This document shows positions 11,210 through 24,610 of a DNA stretch of 64,000 nt, piece after piece. The position numbers and the translations under genes were made by a program. The notes under the pieces were generated by a model. It did no database searches, was not told the DNA's origin, and saw only the letters and a list, made by a program, of their open reading frames with translations. The stretch comes from Cristatella mucedo (lineage: Eukaryota; Bryozoa; Phylactolaemata; Cristatellidae): the NCBI GenBank assembly GCA_009760855.2, contig WPIO01000101.1, forward strand, positions 1,168,001-1,232,000. Direction: 5' to 3'. Within the stretch, counting starts at the first letter, position 1. The number at the start of each line of letters is the position of its first letter.

Positions 11210-13640
11210 TGAACCTATCGCCCCAGAGGTGCCAAGTCTTCCATTATTTCTTATTCTTTCCTATCTCATTTCAATTATGTGTGCAAGAAACCACCTCTTC
11301 CAAGTACTGTGTGATTTTTAACATTTACTTTCATGACTCAACTGACCCCTTACACACCGAATTTTGTTTACACCGATTGATTCATGTTCTCTGTGGCTCA
11401 TGTGCACTGCTCCACTCACATATAAGGTCACACACTCAAATATTCTCAAACAATTGTATGCTGTCGACTGTTATTATTACCAAATTCTGCAGATCTAACC
11501 GCATGTTGATCTCATTCAGTCTGAAGTTTGTGTCCCTGTTGGTACCCACAATCATCTGTGAATCGGAAAAATCCCAAGACCCTTGGCACTGATGCTGCCT
11601 CCCCCCCACCGGAAAACATTATCCTTCCCCATGCTACTCAATCCTCCACCTGAACTGTCCTCATAGGTGGAATGCTTGCTACAACATAACACTAGCCTAC
11701 GTTTTGGACGAGTTTGCTCCTCTGACTAAGTACACTGTACACCTCACACACATGGCCCGTGGTTTACTGCAGACATTGAACTAACTAGGATTACTAAGCC
11801 CAAGCTTAAAATGGCATGGCTATCTCCATGCTACTCACTACCTCAACTGCTCTCCTGACTCATCTAAGCTTCTCACTTTCTCTAAAATATGTGGCACCAA
11901 AAGCCACTGAAGCTTAGAGTGCCTAGAGAAAACTCTCCAGCAGAACAGCCACTTAGTCATTATGGCTTTGTGGAGTTACAGCCGGAGATACAATACGTCC
12001 TTGTAGCGATCTTGCAGATTGCTTCTCTTGCTCCATTGTAAACAACAGATAAGATCAGCGAGTCCATTGCCAAGACAACATCACCAATGGACACATCTCC
12101 TTCAGTAATATGCCCACAGAACTCCCCTCCTTTTAGTTCGTTCAGTAATTAAAAGTAGAATCAAGTCTGCCACTAGTGAGCTTATCTCAAAGTTCTCCCA
12201 GTCAAGCACACTATACCACCTCCTAATGCTTTCCCCCTGAGATACAGAGATTTCCTGCTGCCCTATATTACTAACAAATAAATATGTCATGAGTCTCAGG
12301 TCTTACCACAGGCACCTTACTTGAGAAGGCAAAAGTGAAGCAGAAGAACTGAATCAACATCCGCCCAGTCTCCCTACTACCTTCTCAGGAATTCAGGCTT
12401 AGGTAGTCTCTCAGCTTCTTTTGCTTGATCTTTTGAAAGCGTTTGATACTATTGGTCCCTGAGTCCTTGATATCCGTCTTGCCTGGGCATCGCAGACACG
12501 GCACTGCAAGGGTTTAGATCATATCTCACTGGGAGACTCAAGAGCATTAATGTCAACTCGCAACAATCATCCTAGGAACCACTTAAGTATGGGGCACACC
12601 CAGGGCTCCGTGCTTGGTCCACTTCCGTTCATAATGTATACTCGCCATAATGTATACTCGCCCTCTCGCCGATGTAATCGCCAAGCAAAATATAGGCTTT
12701 CATTTCTACGAAGATGACACACAGTCGTACCTGTGCTTTGATCCCTCCCTGCCTACCAGCGCCTCAACATCTATCAACTCTGCTTGCATTGCCGACATTA
12801 GCACTAGGATGGCAGCTAGCTTCCTCAACTTGAATGACGATAAGACCGACCTAATCGGCTAAGCAGGAGCCTAGGGTTGCTTGAAAACTCAAAAGCCTCA
12901 CCCGAAAAACGGGCCCACCAGCACATCCTTGTGGCCTCTGTGTGGAATCCGGGGTGTCACACTCCATTCATTAGATGACCACATCAGTTCCTGAGTAACA
13001 CTGAGTAACTGAGCAAAAATTCGGTCCGTGCTTGGTTAAGGGTACGATAGGCATGTCATTAAAACACTTTCCTTTACGTACAGCCATGTAAGTCCATGCA
13101 TTTATGACATCCAATCTAGACTTCTGCAACTCGCTCCTTGCAGGCCTTGCTATCGATGCACGAAGATGCTTCCAGGTGGATGAAAACTCGGCAGCTAAGC
13201 TAATCTGCTGTGAACGTTCTTCCTGCCAAATTACAGCTTCTCTCTTCGAGTTGCTCGACTCCTCAGCCTATCAATTCGAACTACTTCCCAATCAGGCTGC
13301 TTTCTCCTCAAACCCTGCCCTCATATCACACATCACATCTTTCTCTAGCTCCGATCCTTTAACAGTGCCTCTAACCCATCTCAATGGTGTGCCCTCAATT
13401 CCTAGGCATCCGTGGCCTGGAACTCACTAAAGACTGCCGACTGACAACAGAAACTCCCATGACTTGACAATATTTAAAACGAAGCTTTAAACTCGGCCAT
13501 TTTCGCACCATTTGCTCTGTCCACTTAGCCTGTCGAGATTGTCTATGGTTATCACTTATCCGTCGATGCATGTCCTTTCCCGCCTACGAAAGGTGTCTAG
13601 AAACAGATTTAGCTCTCTCAGAACACTATACACACACGTA
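11210..13640 (+). mobile_element. Degenerate CR1/L2-type LINE, about 2.4 kb
   Basis: This is the longest LINE copy in the window, with many frameshifts. In order it shows VLDEFAPLTKYTV near 11702 (the linker after the endonuclease), IRPVSLLP near 12360 (start of RT), KAFDTIG near 12440, GSVLGPLPFIMYTRPL near 12607, FYEDDTQSYLCFDP near 12704 (active site D-D kept), LNLNDDKTDLI near 12823, TSNLDFCNSLLAGL near 13108 and a WNSLK block near 13418. It ends in the same tail as the other copies (about 13585-13635). The left limit is uncertain. Confidence 0.65.
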
Positions 13641-14719
13641 ATGTTATCATTGCCAAGTCGCAATGCCCTTGAGCATATAAGATATAGGCTCAAAATGTCA
13701 GCCCATACACGTGCTCTTTACTCGATCGGCTCACCGACTGAGCAGAGAGGGCAGCAACCGATGGTTCCACACACCCAGGCCACTAAAAACATGTTGCAGT
13801 AATGGGTATCGTCTGCAGCAGTCAGTGTCAGGGGGTTGGTACCAGTTCCACAGGTGCTGGTGCTAAAAAGGCAGAGGCAAACAAAATGTTCGGAAATAAA
13901 GCCTTTCTGTTTAACCAGAGTAGTAAAAACCGTTTTCGACACGATAGTAAGTAAACACGGTGCTGAAAAGTCTACAAGACAACCGTCCAGGCTCCTTCAC
14001 TTCGGCAATACTTTACCAGCAGCACCTTCTACTATGGCAGCTACACGTGCAGCCTGAGGCAGGACGAGGTCATCGCGTGCTGGCTTCGGCCTGCTTCCTT
14101 TGAATCCTGGCACCCGAGCACACTAGCTTGCTACTCGGTGGCGCTTAAAAGACGAAGCAGAGCTCCGATCGCCTGCACCCAACGGACGACAATCTTCTTG
14201 GAAGCCAGCAAAGGTACCGGCTTTTGCGGCTTTCATCGAAGCTGCCGGCAGCTTTCGTCTCGTGCCTTCGTGTCCTGCACGGCAAGTCAAATCAGGATGG
14301 ATGCTAGCCCGGACAACAAAGTGAACACTAGTCACCACTTTTCTGCCCGGCTAAGCGCTGGCACCAGGTTAATAACAGGTGGTCTCGGCTGAATGTAGCA
14401 GCTAATCGGCCAGATACTAATTGGGAAGGACAGTAGCTAAGTTTTCTGCCAGAGCCACAGCTTCTATAAACACATCATTGCACTCTCCTCCAGCCTACCT
14501 CTCGTGCCTACAAACTAGGCACCATCCGCCAGGGCATGCGAAAGCTAGGCTAGCCCAAGGGCTGGAGTGTGTGAGTGCGTGAGGAGCCAGCCGCATGCAC
14601 TCTTCGCTGACTCAGAGCAACTCCCGCTGTCAAGGCGAGCTGAAAACTTACCTTCTCGATATATCCCCTCTTTCGATAGCACCACTGGGCTGTTATCAAC
14701 TCAGATCGGTGAGGCTGCC

Positions 14720-14721
<2 letters not shown>
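13641..14721. other. Intergenic DNA, nothing recognised
   Basis: This is non-repetitive sequence between the LINE and the GA array. Short open frames on both strands have no recognisable motif. Confidence 0.3.
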
Positions 14722-14799
<78 letters not shown>

Positions 14800-15008
14800 A
14801 GGGAGGGAATGAGGAAGAGAGGGGGAGGATGAGAGGGAGGGAGAGAGAGAGGGAGGGAGAGAGAGAGAGGGAGGGAGAGAGAAAGGGAGGGAGAGAGAGG
14901 AAGGGAGAGGAAGGGGGGAGAGAGGGGGAAGGAGAGAGGGAGAGAGAGGGGGAAGGAGAGAGAGAGGGAGGGAGAGAGGGAGGGAGAGAGAGGAGGGAAC
15001 GGAGAGAG

Positions 15009-15089
<81 letters not shown>

Positions 15090-15094
15090 AGGGA
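14722..15094 (+). repeat. GA/GGGA microsatellite, about 370 bp
   Basis: Pure GA (14722-14795), then a GGGA/GGAA-rich middle, then pure GA again to 15088. The whole stretch is purine on the plus strand apart from a few bases (TAAGACAG near 15041). Confidence 0.95.
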
Positions 15095-16359
15095 GGGAGG
15101 GAAGGACCTTACTTGGCCACTTCTGGCCGATGCATAAGGCTCCAGCCTGCTCTGTTTAGCACGATGCTCTTTTTAAACCGGCTGCTCGGCTAGCGTGAAG
15201 CTCGCAACCAGCTCAGCGATCAGCTCAGCGATCAGCTCTCAGTGGGTTCGGTGGACCTCCGGCGGAGAGCTAAATGAGTCACACGTGGACTCCAGATCTG
15301 CAGTGAGCAGCTACAGTTAGACAGGCAGCCATGCCTAGGACCCCATGCACTTGCGCAGGGCGGCGCGAGCACACCTTACCCAGTGTCCTAGCGCTAGGAG
15401 CCAGCATGAGGACTTGACGTGGCACTGAGTACCACAGCTAGCTATGCCCCGGCACGCGGCAGGACAAGCAGGGCACTGCTTTGATATCACAAGCAGGAGA
15501 GCTCGTGCAAGCCTAGCACCGATGCTCCAGCTCGGGCAGCGTTCACAGCTGTCACCACCAGGAAGCTGCACTCTTGTCAAGGTGCACGGGAATGTACTAC
15601 AGAACGTCAAGGTACAATGGCCGCGACCGAGCGGCTATGGCACAGAGGACCTCGGGGATCGACGGCATGGACTACTAATACTGCTGCTACTTCCGATGAA
15701 AACAGGAATGACAAGGTCGAGCGAATGTGTGTGCCTGTGTGCAAGCACGGGTGCATTGGGCCTGTAAATGCCCCTCAACGAGCACCTTTGCACGAGCGCC
15801 GAAGCAGGCATATGCAATCATAACCCCTGCATGCATGCCATACGTGGTGCTAATGGCAAGCATGAAACCGCCTAGCGTAAACGTCAGATTCGTGTGGGAT
15901 GCATATGCTACGGTACAGGCTCATACAGGTGTGTGTGTGTGTCGTGTGTGTGTGAGCATGCACTTGTGAGCATGATTGGTGTGCACACAGGCTTCTGCTG
16001 CTCACAGACACGAACAGCGCAGGCACGCCCACGCACCCGACCCGTGCTACCGCCTACCTTGGCTCAACCCTCCAGCACACATTTACTGGGAGCATTGTGT
16101 GAGCCGACTTTTAAATAAACCCGATTGTTTACATACGAATTGAACTAGCTGTCGTTAGTCGGCTTGACGATGACTATTTGAAATGCAAACTCCCATGGCT
16201 GCCTGGGGATATATTTTAGCTTTAAAAATGGCAAAATGTGAGTTTTTACATGCAGTCTTACTACCTTACTTGCAATTCAAGCAGCTACAAGGTTTTCTGG
16301 AGTGTGTGCCTGAGGCGGGCTACATATAAGATGGTAGCACTGTCTCTACCGAGCGCCGT
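15095..16359. other. Intergenic DNA, nothing recognised
   Basis: Apart from a short TG run at about 15930-15953 and a short direct repeat GATCAGCTCAGC (about 15215-15235), nothing is recognised here. Confidence 0.3.
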
Positions 16360-16800
16360 GTGTGGAACTACTCTGTGCTCTCTCCTGCCCCAGTGAAAAG
16401 GCAGGCAAAAGGAACCAAACAGCAAAGTCAAAGGTCAAATCCCCTCTATCACAAGATGGGTCTTAGCAACGACAAGGTAGCACAGCTGCTTGGTATTAGC
16501 AAGGAAACTGTCAGGTACAACACACGCAGAAGTATTTTCAGGGAGGGTGGTAGCATGGACGTCTTACCAGCTCTAGCCGGCTACAAAAGCGACTACAAAA
16601 CTGTGACTACAAAGTGGATCACTGCCTACTGAAGCTGGCAGCACTGGGTCAAAGGAAAGCCCCACTTCGAGGTCTTTATGAGTCCTTGGAAGACACCGAT
16701 GGCAAAGCTGCCAGTGTCGATACGGTTCGCTGGAGGCTTTCGGAGCAAGGCATAAATATTGGGAGTCAGCAAATGCAGGCAGTTAATTAACGAGTGACAA
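16360..16800 (+). pseudogene. Helix-turn-helix transposase-like remnant
   Basis: An open frame of 90 codons (16360-16632) contains MGLSNDKVAQLLGISKETVR, a good helix-turn-helix pattern of the kind that opens Tc1/mariner-like transposases. After a stop and frame change, another stretch (about 16630-16795) reads GLYESLEDTDGKAASVDTVR, then WRLSEQGI, resembling the second DNA-binding helix (VSxxTVxRRLxExGL). The catalytic part is missing. I infer a broken transposon; another host HTH protein cannot be excluded. Confidence 0.4.
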
Positions 16801-17039
16801 CGTCTGCAAGTCAGCTTTACAGCTGATGACTGGAGATGTATGCTATAGACCAAAGGGAGTGAATTCGTGATCTAGAGAGATGGCAAATGGAGGGTTTTGG
16901 TTGGCCATAGAAAAGGTGAACAGTTACCACCCGAACTGCCTAAAGTACAGCTTACACTCACGTAAGGAAGAAGCAAGCCTTCTTCGGTCGTGTTCTAAAG
17001 CTTCCGGCTTCAGAACTCTTTGCGGCATTACCAGGATTA

Positions 17040-17145
17040 TGGCTAGGAACACGTTCATAATAATGATAATAATAATAATAATACATTTGATATAGCACCC
17101 TCAGAGAACTCAATTTATTTCTAGGCGCTTTACATTTCATCTCTG
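17040..17145 (-). mobile_element. LINE/SINE family A tail
   Basis: An AATAATAAT run (17058-17082) is followed by TATAGCACCCTCAGAGAAC and TTTCTAGGCGCTTTACATT. No head is visible. Similar bare tails are at 1085-1160, 25215-25300, 27520-27615 and 32033-32110 (minus), and on the plus strand at about 57310-57380 and 63675-63750. Confidence 0.5.
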
Positions 17146-17365
17146 TCGGCCCGTTTATGCTGGACTAACTACGGCAGAGGTTTTGCAAGAAGGATGGTGT
17201 TATGCAACAGATAATAACCGAAAGCCTACTGTGAAGGCAACAAAGCAATTCTTTGCAGAGGCCTTAGTTGGTCGAGCCATCTACCGACCTTAACTCGATA
17301 ATATGTGCGACATGTTGGAGCCTCACTAAAAACCCTCACCGGTCTCAGGCAGCAACCATTCGTCG

Positions 17366-18092
<727 letters not shown>

Positions 18093-18329
18093 ATCCTATC
18101 GCTCTACCACCTCTATATTTTTGCATTCAAAAATACGGCGTTTGGCCAGAAGCCCGAATGGCCAGTTCAGCCAGTGCTGCAGTATCCATTAGAACACGGA
18201 AACGTGAGGTTTACGATTAAGCAGGCCGACATTTACAAGGGAGTAATTTAGACCTACTTTCTATAGCCACTAGTGCTCAGCAGCAACGGCCTCGGCCGCT
18301 CAACGGGGAAACTAGGACTGTACACCACG

Positions 18330-20050
18330 ACGCCATCAGTCAACTGTGGCCCATTGTGCCCGTGCTATTTGTGCAAAGTTCTCATATAGACGCGCCCTCC
18401 CGCAGCCAATTAGCCGGACATTTCTGCTAAGCCCGAGTGAGCCAGCCAGCCAGCCAGTTTGGGGTGAGTGCTGGAAGGCGCCGCCGTCCTGGCGAGCGAC
18501 GGCGGCGCTCCGCCGAATGTACTTCGCAGCAGCAGCGCCAGCGACCGAGGCATAAGGGATCGCCGCTAATGACGCTGGGGCCACTTAGGCGGCACACGTA
18601 CGCAAAAGAACGCCGGAGCAAGCGCCACTAGCCCGTCGCTGCCGCGCGAGGCAGCGAGCGACGGTCGCGCCACCACTGGAGCAGCCGTGCATAGCTGCTC
18701 CGGTGACACACAGTACCTCCTCCTGTCCGGCGTACGCGGCGCCACCGTCGACGTATGCGGCGAGCGGTAGGCGGGATGGCCGCGGACGGCGAGCGAGAGA
18801 GAGAGAGAGAGAGAGAGAGGAGACAACCGCAACGCTCGCCGAACGGCCCGCCCGCTGCGCTCGTATGCTGCGAGCAGTGGACGAAAGCTCTAGAGCACCA
18901 GACCCACGGGAGAGAACGTAACCGCTCGGGACGCTGCGCAAGTGGGCCGCGCAGCGCGCGCGGCATCCAGCCCGGACCAGGCGGCGGCTTAGGGCCTACA
19001 AAAATCCGACGCGCTCAATCGAGAAACAACCGACTAGACGCTCTCGGAAAGGCGGCCGTCGAACCAAAGCGGGCGGCAACGAGGGAGCCCAGCGCGCGCG
19101 CGCGCTGCACGCCCGTGGCTTTACCTGGTAAGCAAGAGCGATGGCCGGCGTTAAACGCCGTCCATGGTAGCGGGGCACTCCTACCCGACATGCAAATCGT
19201 AATTAAAAGTATGGCTGACGTCAAAGGAATTGTGGGAGGACGCTCGCCACGATAAGCCCACGCCGGCTGGGCCTGGGCGGCGGGACTAGCTCGCTGTGCG
19301 ATCGGATGGCGTCGTGAGCTTGCAAGGCGAATGGGAGTAGCCGGGAGCAGAACCGGTGGAGGTTCCGGCGCGGTCTGTGCGGCGCTGCCGCCGCCGCCGC
19401 CGCCGCCGCAGCAGTCGCCCCCTCCCCCCCCCCCCCGCTTCCGGCGGCCGGCGCGAGGAGACCGCTCGCGGTGGCCGCAACGTCGCGCCGCCGCTCTTGT
19501 TTACTGTCGGCGAACTGAGTCTAAATAGCTAAATCCCGACCACGTTCGGACTCTCTGAATGCGCCGACGGCCGGTAAAATAATGCGTCCAATCAGCAGTA
19601 TCTCTGTCCGCTTATCGGTCCGGGCGCTTCGCAAGGGATGTTTATCGCGCGGGCGGCGACCGTCGGAGCCGCCAGCGCAAACGTCGCAGGACGGACGGCG
19701 CGGCGAGCGCGCCGCGCGGTCCTGCTCGTCCGGCGGGCGTTGCTCGGGGCGCCGCGCGCTCGCGACCGGGACCCGGCGCGAGGCGGCGGAGGCCCGCGCA
19801 CCCTCCTCCAGCGCCGCGCCGCCATGCTAGCGGGCCTTCCGCCGCGGCCGCTCGACCGCCTCGGCAGCGTTCGGCTGCTACGCCGCACGGTCGGCGCCCG
19901 TAGCGCCCCACTCAGTCAACGTTTCCTAGGTCTTAGGCCGGCGTACACACGTCCTCGGTCACCGGTTCCCATCATGCAGCAGGCCATCCTCGGGCACCCG
20001 CCGCAAGTCGCGCTGCAGCCGCTGGAGCTTTTCTCCGCTGCGTAAAAGAG
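18330..20050. other. CpG-rich block, probable CpG island 1
   Basis: CpG is visibly dense here, far above the flanking DNA, with long GC-only runs, a CCG run (19382-19410) and a poly-C run (about 19421-19436). Several overlapping open frames exist on both strands, as expected from GC-rich DNA; none resembles a known protein. The region may hold a promoter or 5' noncoding exons, for instance of the MRCK gene 11 kb to the left on the minus strand. Confidence 0.5.
19216..19223. promoter_or_regulatory. CRE palindrome TGACGTCA
   Basis: TGACGTCA is the full CREB/ATF palindrome. It sits in CpG-rich DNA, about 25 bases after an octamer-like ATGCAAAT (19189-19196), and about 365 bases before a CCAATCAG (NF-Y type) at about 19585. 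The group looks like a promoter or enhancer of an unplaced transcript. Confidence 0.45.
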
Positions 20051-20219
20051 CCTGCTGACTCAGCTAATCCTTACTTTTTTGACGGCTTTTCTACCGCGGC
20101 GTCGCTCCTGAATCGGCCGACCTCTGCTTGCTCAGCGCGTTTACACGGTCCGCCTTGTTTCTATCCTGCTTTGGTCTACGTAAATGAGACGGTTAAATCG
20201 GACCATCTTGTCGTACAGC

Positions 20220-20930
20220 ATGGTAGCGTCGATGCTGCAATCGTCTGCATCGGGTGCACGATGGGTAGGGTCTCTGCTGTCTAGCAAAAGCATTCAGCAC
20301 TATTGACAAACAGATTCTTCTGAAGCACCTCTCCAAACGCCTATTGCACCGCTGGCACAGTGCTAAACTGGACGAACCCCTACCTCAGCGAGAGATGTCA
20401 GGTGTAGATGTAAATGACTGACTCTTATTATCTGAGAAGCCCAATTAGCTCAGGGTTGGGCCCTCTTCCTTCGGCTACCAATAATCTCCGTCCGGTCGAT
20501 ATTATCGCCATGCTCAACCTTGGCTAAAATTTCTAGGCCCTCCAGTGACGCCTGGCCCGTAATCTAGGCGTCCTATTCCAAAACGACTCGCCATTAGTAG
20601 AGCACATTTCATCCACCGTCAAGTCGGCCAACTTTCCGTAAAAAAAGGAAGCTTGCCAAACAATAGCCCGCTTAGATAAGTGCGAAGAACGAAAGCCAAA
20701 TTGTAGTTCGCGCGTTTGTGACATCGCGTCTAGATTTGATTGCTTTTCCCTTTAGTCAGGACTCCCGAATGCGCCCTGCAGCCGCTGCAGCTGATGCAAA
20801 GCTCGAGAGCTCGACGTCTAGGCTGTTTTCAACAGCGTCGCTGCAACGTCACTTTCAGCCTCCGAGCTTCACTAGCTCACTATTAAGCTTCGGATTGCTT
20901 TCAAGATCCACTCAGGATCTTACTTGAAGG
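20220..20930 (+). mobile_element. CR1/L2-type LINE fragment in CpG-rich block
   Basis: Reading the plus strand, AFSTIDKQILLKHLSKRLLH (near 20290) matches the RT block AFDTVDHQILLxxL. ARNLGVLFQNDSPLVEHISS (near 20552) and RAFVTSRLDL (near 20710) match the later blocks. Stops and frameshifts break it. The copy keeps many CpGs, unlike those elsewhere in the window. Confidence 0.6.
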
Positions 20931-21718
20931 TCACTCCCAGCTCGGACAAAATGCCTCTTTTCCTGCGCTCAGCTCCCGCCAGACGGCCGCCGCTTGTCCT
21001 GCGTTTAAATTACATTCGAGCCGCCGTGGCCGCCCGCTATGGACAAGATTTATATTTTGCTTCGAGACCGCTACTGTGCCAGCGTGCTAATCGCACGCCC
21101 GCCCGGCTCCCCGCGGTCACCGGTCAGTTTATTTATTGACGCGCTCGACGGCGCAGTTAGGTGCGGATTGGCCTGAGGCGCTAGTGCGCCTAAGTCGCCG
21201 CTAGTGCATCTAGTCGCAGCCGTCGCCGCGGCGGCCCCTCGTCGAATGGCCGAGGCGAATGGCCAGTCGAGCGAACGGAAAGCTCGCTCCGGGTGAGTTG
21301 AATCGAAACTGCTCTCCCGACGAACGACGCGGTCGGCGCAGGCAGCCGAGTAAGAAGCTCGCGCGCGCGGGAGCGGCGGGTGCGGAGGCTCCTTTCTGCC
21401 TGTCGCGCTCGGCGGCGAGAGGTTTCGGCCGCCGACTGTCGGTGCGAGCGCGTTTCGGCTGAAGTCACTTTGGCCGCTGCTGCCGCTGCTGCAGTCCTCT
21501 GACGGAAGCTATGCCCTTTGCTACTTCTGGCAGCTCTCCCGCCGGCGTTGCTTGCCCTAGGAGTATAAACGTCGCATTTAGCGGCATTCAAGCATTTAAC
21601 AATGCGCGCAATAGAGTTTGAAATGTAAGAAACTTTTAAATTAACAGAGCACTAGCACGCTCGAATGCGATTCGGAGACTCGCAGCTAGTTCTCGAGCAG
21701 TGATCTGGAACAACACAG

Positions 21719-22795
21719 GTGGGGTTAGACGGGTTTGCAGGTGAGTCTTGCTTTCTACCGGCTACCTACCTACTCGAGTCTTCGGTGTATACGCCACCAA
21801 TATGGTGATGGCGGTAAAGACGCAGGCTTGGCGAAGACTCAGCAGCTTAACCAGGCTCTACTTTTACAGCCAAGACTTAGCAAGTGACCAATCATAGACG
21901 GCGTTCAGGCCACGCGTACTGCATTGATTTGAAAGGTACGGCGGGAGGAGGGTGGGGGGCTTCTTGACCGGCGAACTCAACTGAGCGTTCCGCTAGAGTC
22001 CGTGTCCATGAGACACTCTGAGCTCGGAGTTCAAAAATCTGATTTTGAGGCGGCAAGCGGTAAAGGTGATAGCGGACAGGCTTCGTCTATCGGTAGTTTC
22101 GCTGGCGAAGCGTGGCCACAGAGAAATGCTGCAGCTATCGCGCGCACGCTCAGCGAGAAGAAAGCAAGACTTGGAGCAAGACCGCCGGCTAAGCCTCCGT
22201 CAAACTGGAAGAGCCATGTAAGACTCAAGTTGGTAGGAAGCAGGTAGGAAGCAAGACGACTCTATCTAAGAGCAAGACTCTATCTCAAGACGCTATCTAA
22301 ACCAGGCTCAAGTCTTGCTTCCGACTCGCTCCGCCCACTGAGCATCCATTGGAAAATTACTTTTGTTCGGGATGTGGGAAATGGCCCTCCGCGATGCACC
22401 TCTCTCTCTACGGCCATGCTTCGCTAACGCAATACCGGTATAATGAAACCTGCCCGCTATAGCCTTTACCGCTCGCCCTAACATGATATACTTTTTGTAC
22501 GTCGAGCTCAGAGTGTCCCGTTAATAGGGGCTCGCGTGGAATACATCGACGATTCGCCGCTCGAGTCGTCCACCACTCAACTTCAAAGCAATGAAGAAGG
22601 TTTGACCTAAACGGCGCTTATGATTGGTCACATGCTATGTCTTGCCTGAGTTTCGGCAGAAGTGGAGCCGCGTTTGGCTGCTGAGTCTTCGCCAAGTCTT
22701 CCCTAAGTCTTGGACCGCCCCACTGTATTGATGACGTATACACCGAAGACTCGAGTAGGTAGACATTGGCGGCGAACCCCACCCCACCCTCAGGG
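21719..22795. repeat. Large imperfect palindrome (foldback), about 1.08 kb
   Basis: The two halves are inverted copies of each other. Perfect blocks include 28 bp at 21766-21793 with 22735-22762, 20 bp at 21827-21846 with 22677-22696, 12 bp at 21884-21895 with 22620-22631 (holding CCAAT), and 15 bp at 22012-22026 with 22503-22517. Shorter blocks carry the match inward to about 22163-22178 with 22307-22321. The arms are about 450-540 bp, with a short centre near 22200-22300 that holds small direct repeats (GGTAGGAAGCA; CTCTATCTAAGA). It could be a foldback-type nonautonomous DNA transposon, or an inverted duplication. It has no protein-coding content that I can recognise, and no clear target duplication was found. 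Confidence 0.75.
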
Positions 22796-24077
22796 CACCC
22801 TGCATGTTGGGATGCCGTTTCGCACTCTATCGAAAAGACCGTGCAGGCTTGCTGCTTATAAAATTGTGTATAAGCTGTACATTCTTATAATTTCCTCTAC
22901 AATCATTTTATGCTGGCAGGCTTGCGAAAGAGGATATGCGCCAACAGCCAGGCACAGTCATACCCGAAATAGCCGTGATATAGATCTAATATGTGTTTAA
23001 TTTACTAATTTGAGCTCTCGAGCGGTGTATATATATACTATTATAAGAATAATAAAATTCAAGACATCCTAAAAGTGTGCCATTTTTACGTATGGGCGCA
23101 ATTTATCTACACGACGGTAAGGGCGTCAGTATGAGGGACCCGACACGTCCGCCAAGTTCGCGCCTGAAACGGCTCCCTCATCTCAATCGTGTCGGCGGAA
23201 ACGTCTGCTGCCGAAACGACCGACATAACTTCTGCTCCCGCCTTCCTCCGAACGTACCGCTCGTTGAGGCCCAACGGGCCAATCATCCAGCGCTTTCGGC
23301 TGCGACATACTGCAAGCAAGTCTTCATGAGCGAGCAAGTAAGATCTCGGCGTGAAGGCGGCGCGAGCGAAGCTCAAATAATGAATGCGTCGTTAGTTGCA
23401 GAGCGCTTCATTTTCCGGGGGCTGCACTCGCTGCCGTCCTGGGGTCCTATCAACCGGCGGCCCTGTGCAGCAGCTTGCGTGATTTGGCATGCGGGTCCAA
23501 GTGTGGCGCTAGTGGGCGGGACTGCGTGCGTGGTACCTCGCCTGTCTTTAGCCGCCCTTGCTTATTGCTTCTTTTGGGGCGAGCTATGAAGCACCTGCAT
23601 CGAGATTTGATTCCCTTGCTCTGGTATGCAAACGAATTATTATGAATATCATGATTACGATGTTATTGTTATTATTGCGTTGCCGCACCCACACAGCCAA
23701 TTATCTTGCCGCCGCGCCGACCCCCCGCGGAATATGCCTGTGCGAGCCGAAGGTGATGGTCGAAGGCAAATTATGGAACGTATATTAACTTCGGGTAATT
23801 TCACGCCGCGTATTTAGTTAGTCCGGTCTCATCCGGAAGCGCAACTCGGCGCTCAAGCAGGCGCTCCGCCCCGGCGCCTCAGAAACGGACCGACTGCTCG
23901 TAAACCTGAGCGACGCCGTCGGCTTGACCTGATAGCTTCACCTGAGGGCAGCTCACCGAGACAGCACAACGGGCTTGGGGCGATTGCCTCGATGGCGCGA
24001 CGCCACAGGGCCATAGCCGGGACTGAGCGAGCGGGGCTAAGCAATCTCGACATCGAGTGTGCCCCCCGGGTGCCGGC

Positions 24078-24096
24078 GGCGGAAGTGTGACGTCAC
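24078..24096 (+). promoter_or_regulatory. ETS site next to CRE palindrome
   Basis: The sequence GGCGGAAGTGTGACGTCAC joins an ETS-type GCGGAAGT to the ten-base palindrome GTGACGTCAC. Adjacent ETS and CRE sites are typical of TATA-less housekeeping promoters. The surrounding DNA is CpG-rich. No coding exon could be tied to it. Confidence 0.45.
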
Positions 24097-24469
24097 CAAC
24101 AGCGGCCGAGAGCTTCTTTCCGACGCGCCGCGGGCAGTCGAAGCAGCTAAGCGGCTGGTTTTTATGGTCGCGGTCTCTTTGTCCTGCGCCGCCGGGTCTA
24201 ATCGACCGACGATGCTCGCAGTATCTTCCAGCCATTTTATGAAAATTATCGGTCCCTAACAGGTAGCCCGGATGTAGTGTTAGCTTGCATCTGGCTACTT
24301 TCGCGGCTCACTGGAATGTCGGCTGCAGCTTAGTTGGCGCGACGTCGGTCGAGCGCCGCTGTAACCGTGGTAACCGGGAGCGCCGTGACAGATTGCTAAC
24401 ACCCTCGAGCTTGGTTAGTCATCCGTTGGCTTCATCCGCTTGGCAGGTCGCTGAATTAAATAAAAATAA

Positions 24470-24610
24470 AGAAATAAACTCAATTCATCTTTATAGCACC
24501 CCAAGAGAACTTCATCTCTATTCAGGCGCTTCACATTTGTCAAGGGGCTCGAGGCCACCACCTCAATAATCAAATACATTACCCTTGACTTCTGTCATGG
24601 CGAGTACTAT
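24470..24610 (-). mobile_element. SINE family A copy in CpG-rich block
   Basis: The minus strand reads through GACAGAAGTCAAGGGTAATG, a B-box-like GGTGGTGGCCTCGAGCCCC, then GTGAAGCGCCTGAATAGAG and TTCTCTTGGGGTGCTATAAA, ending in an A/T-rich tail. It interrupts the CpG-rich DNA. Confidence 0.6.

Noticed and set aside
19638-20045. 135-codon Arg/Ala-rich frame in the CpG-rich block
   Set aside because: Typical of GC-rich DNA; frames are open on both strands and no domain is visible.
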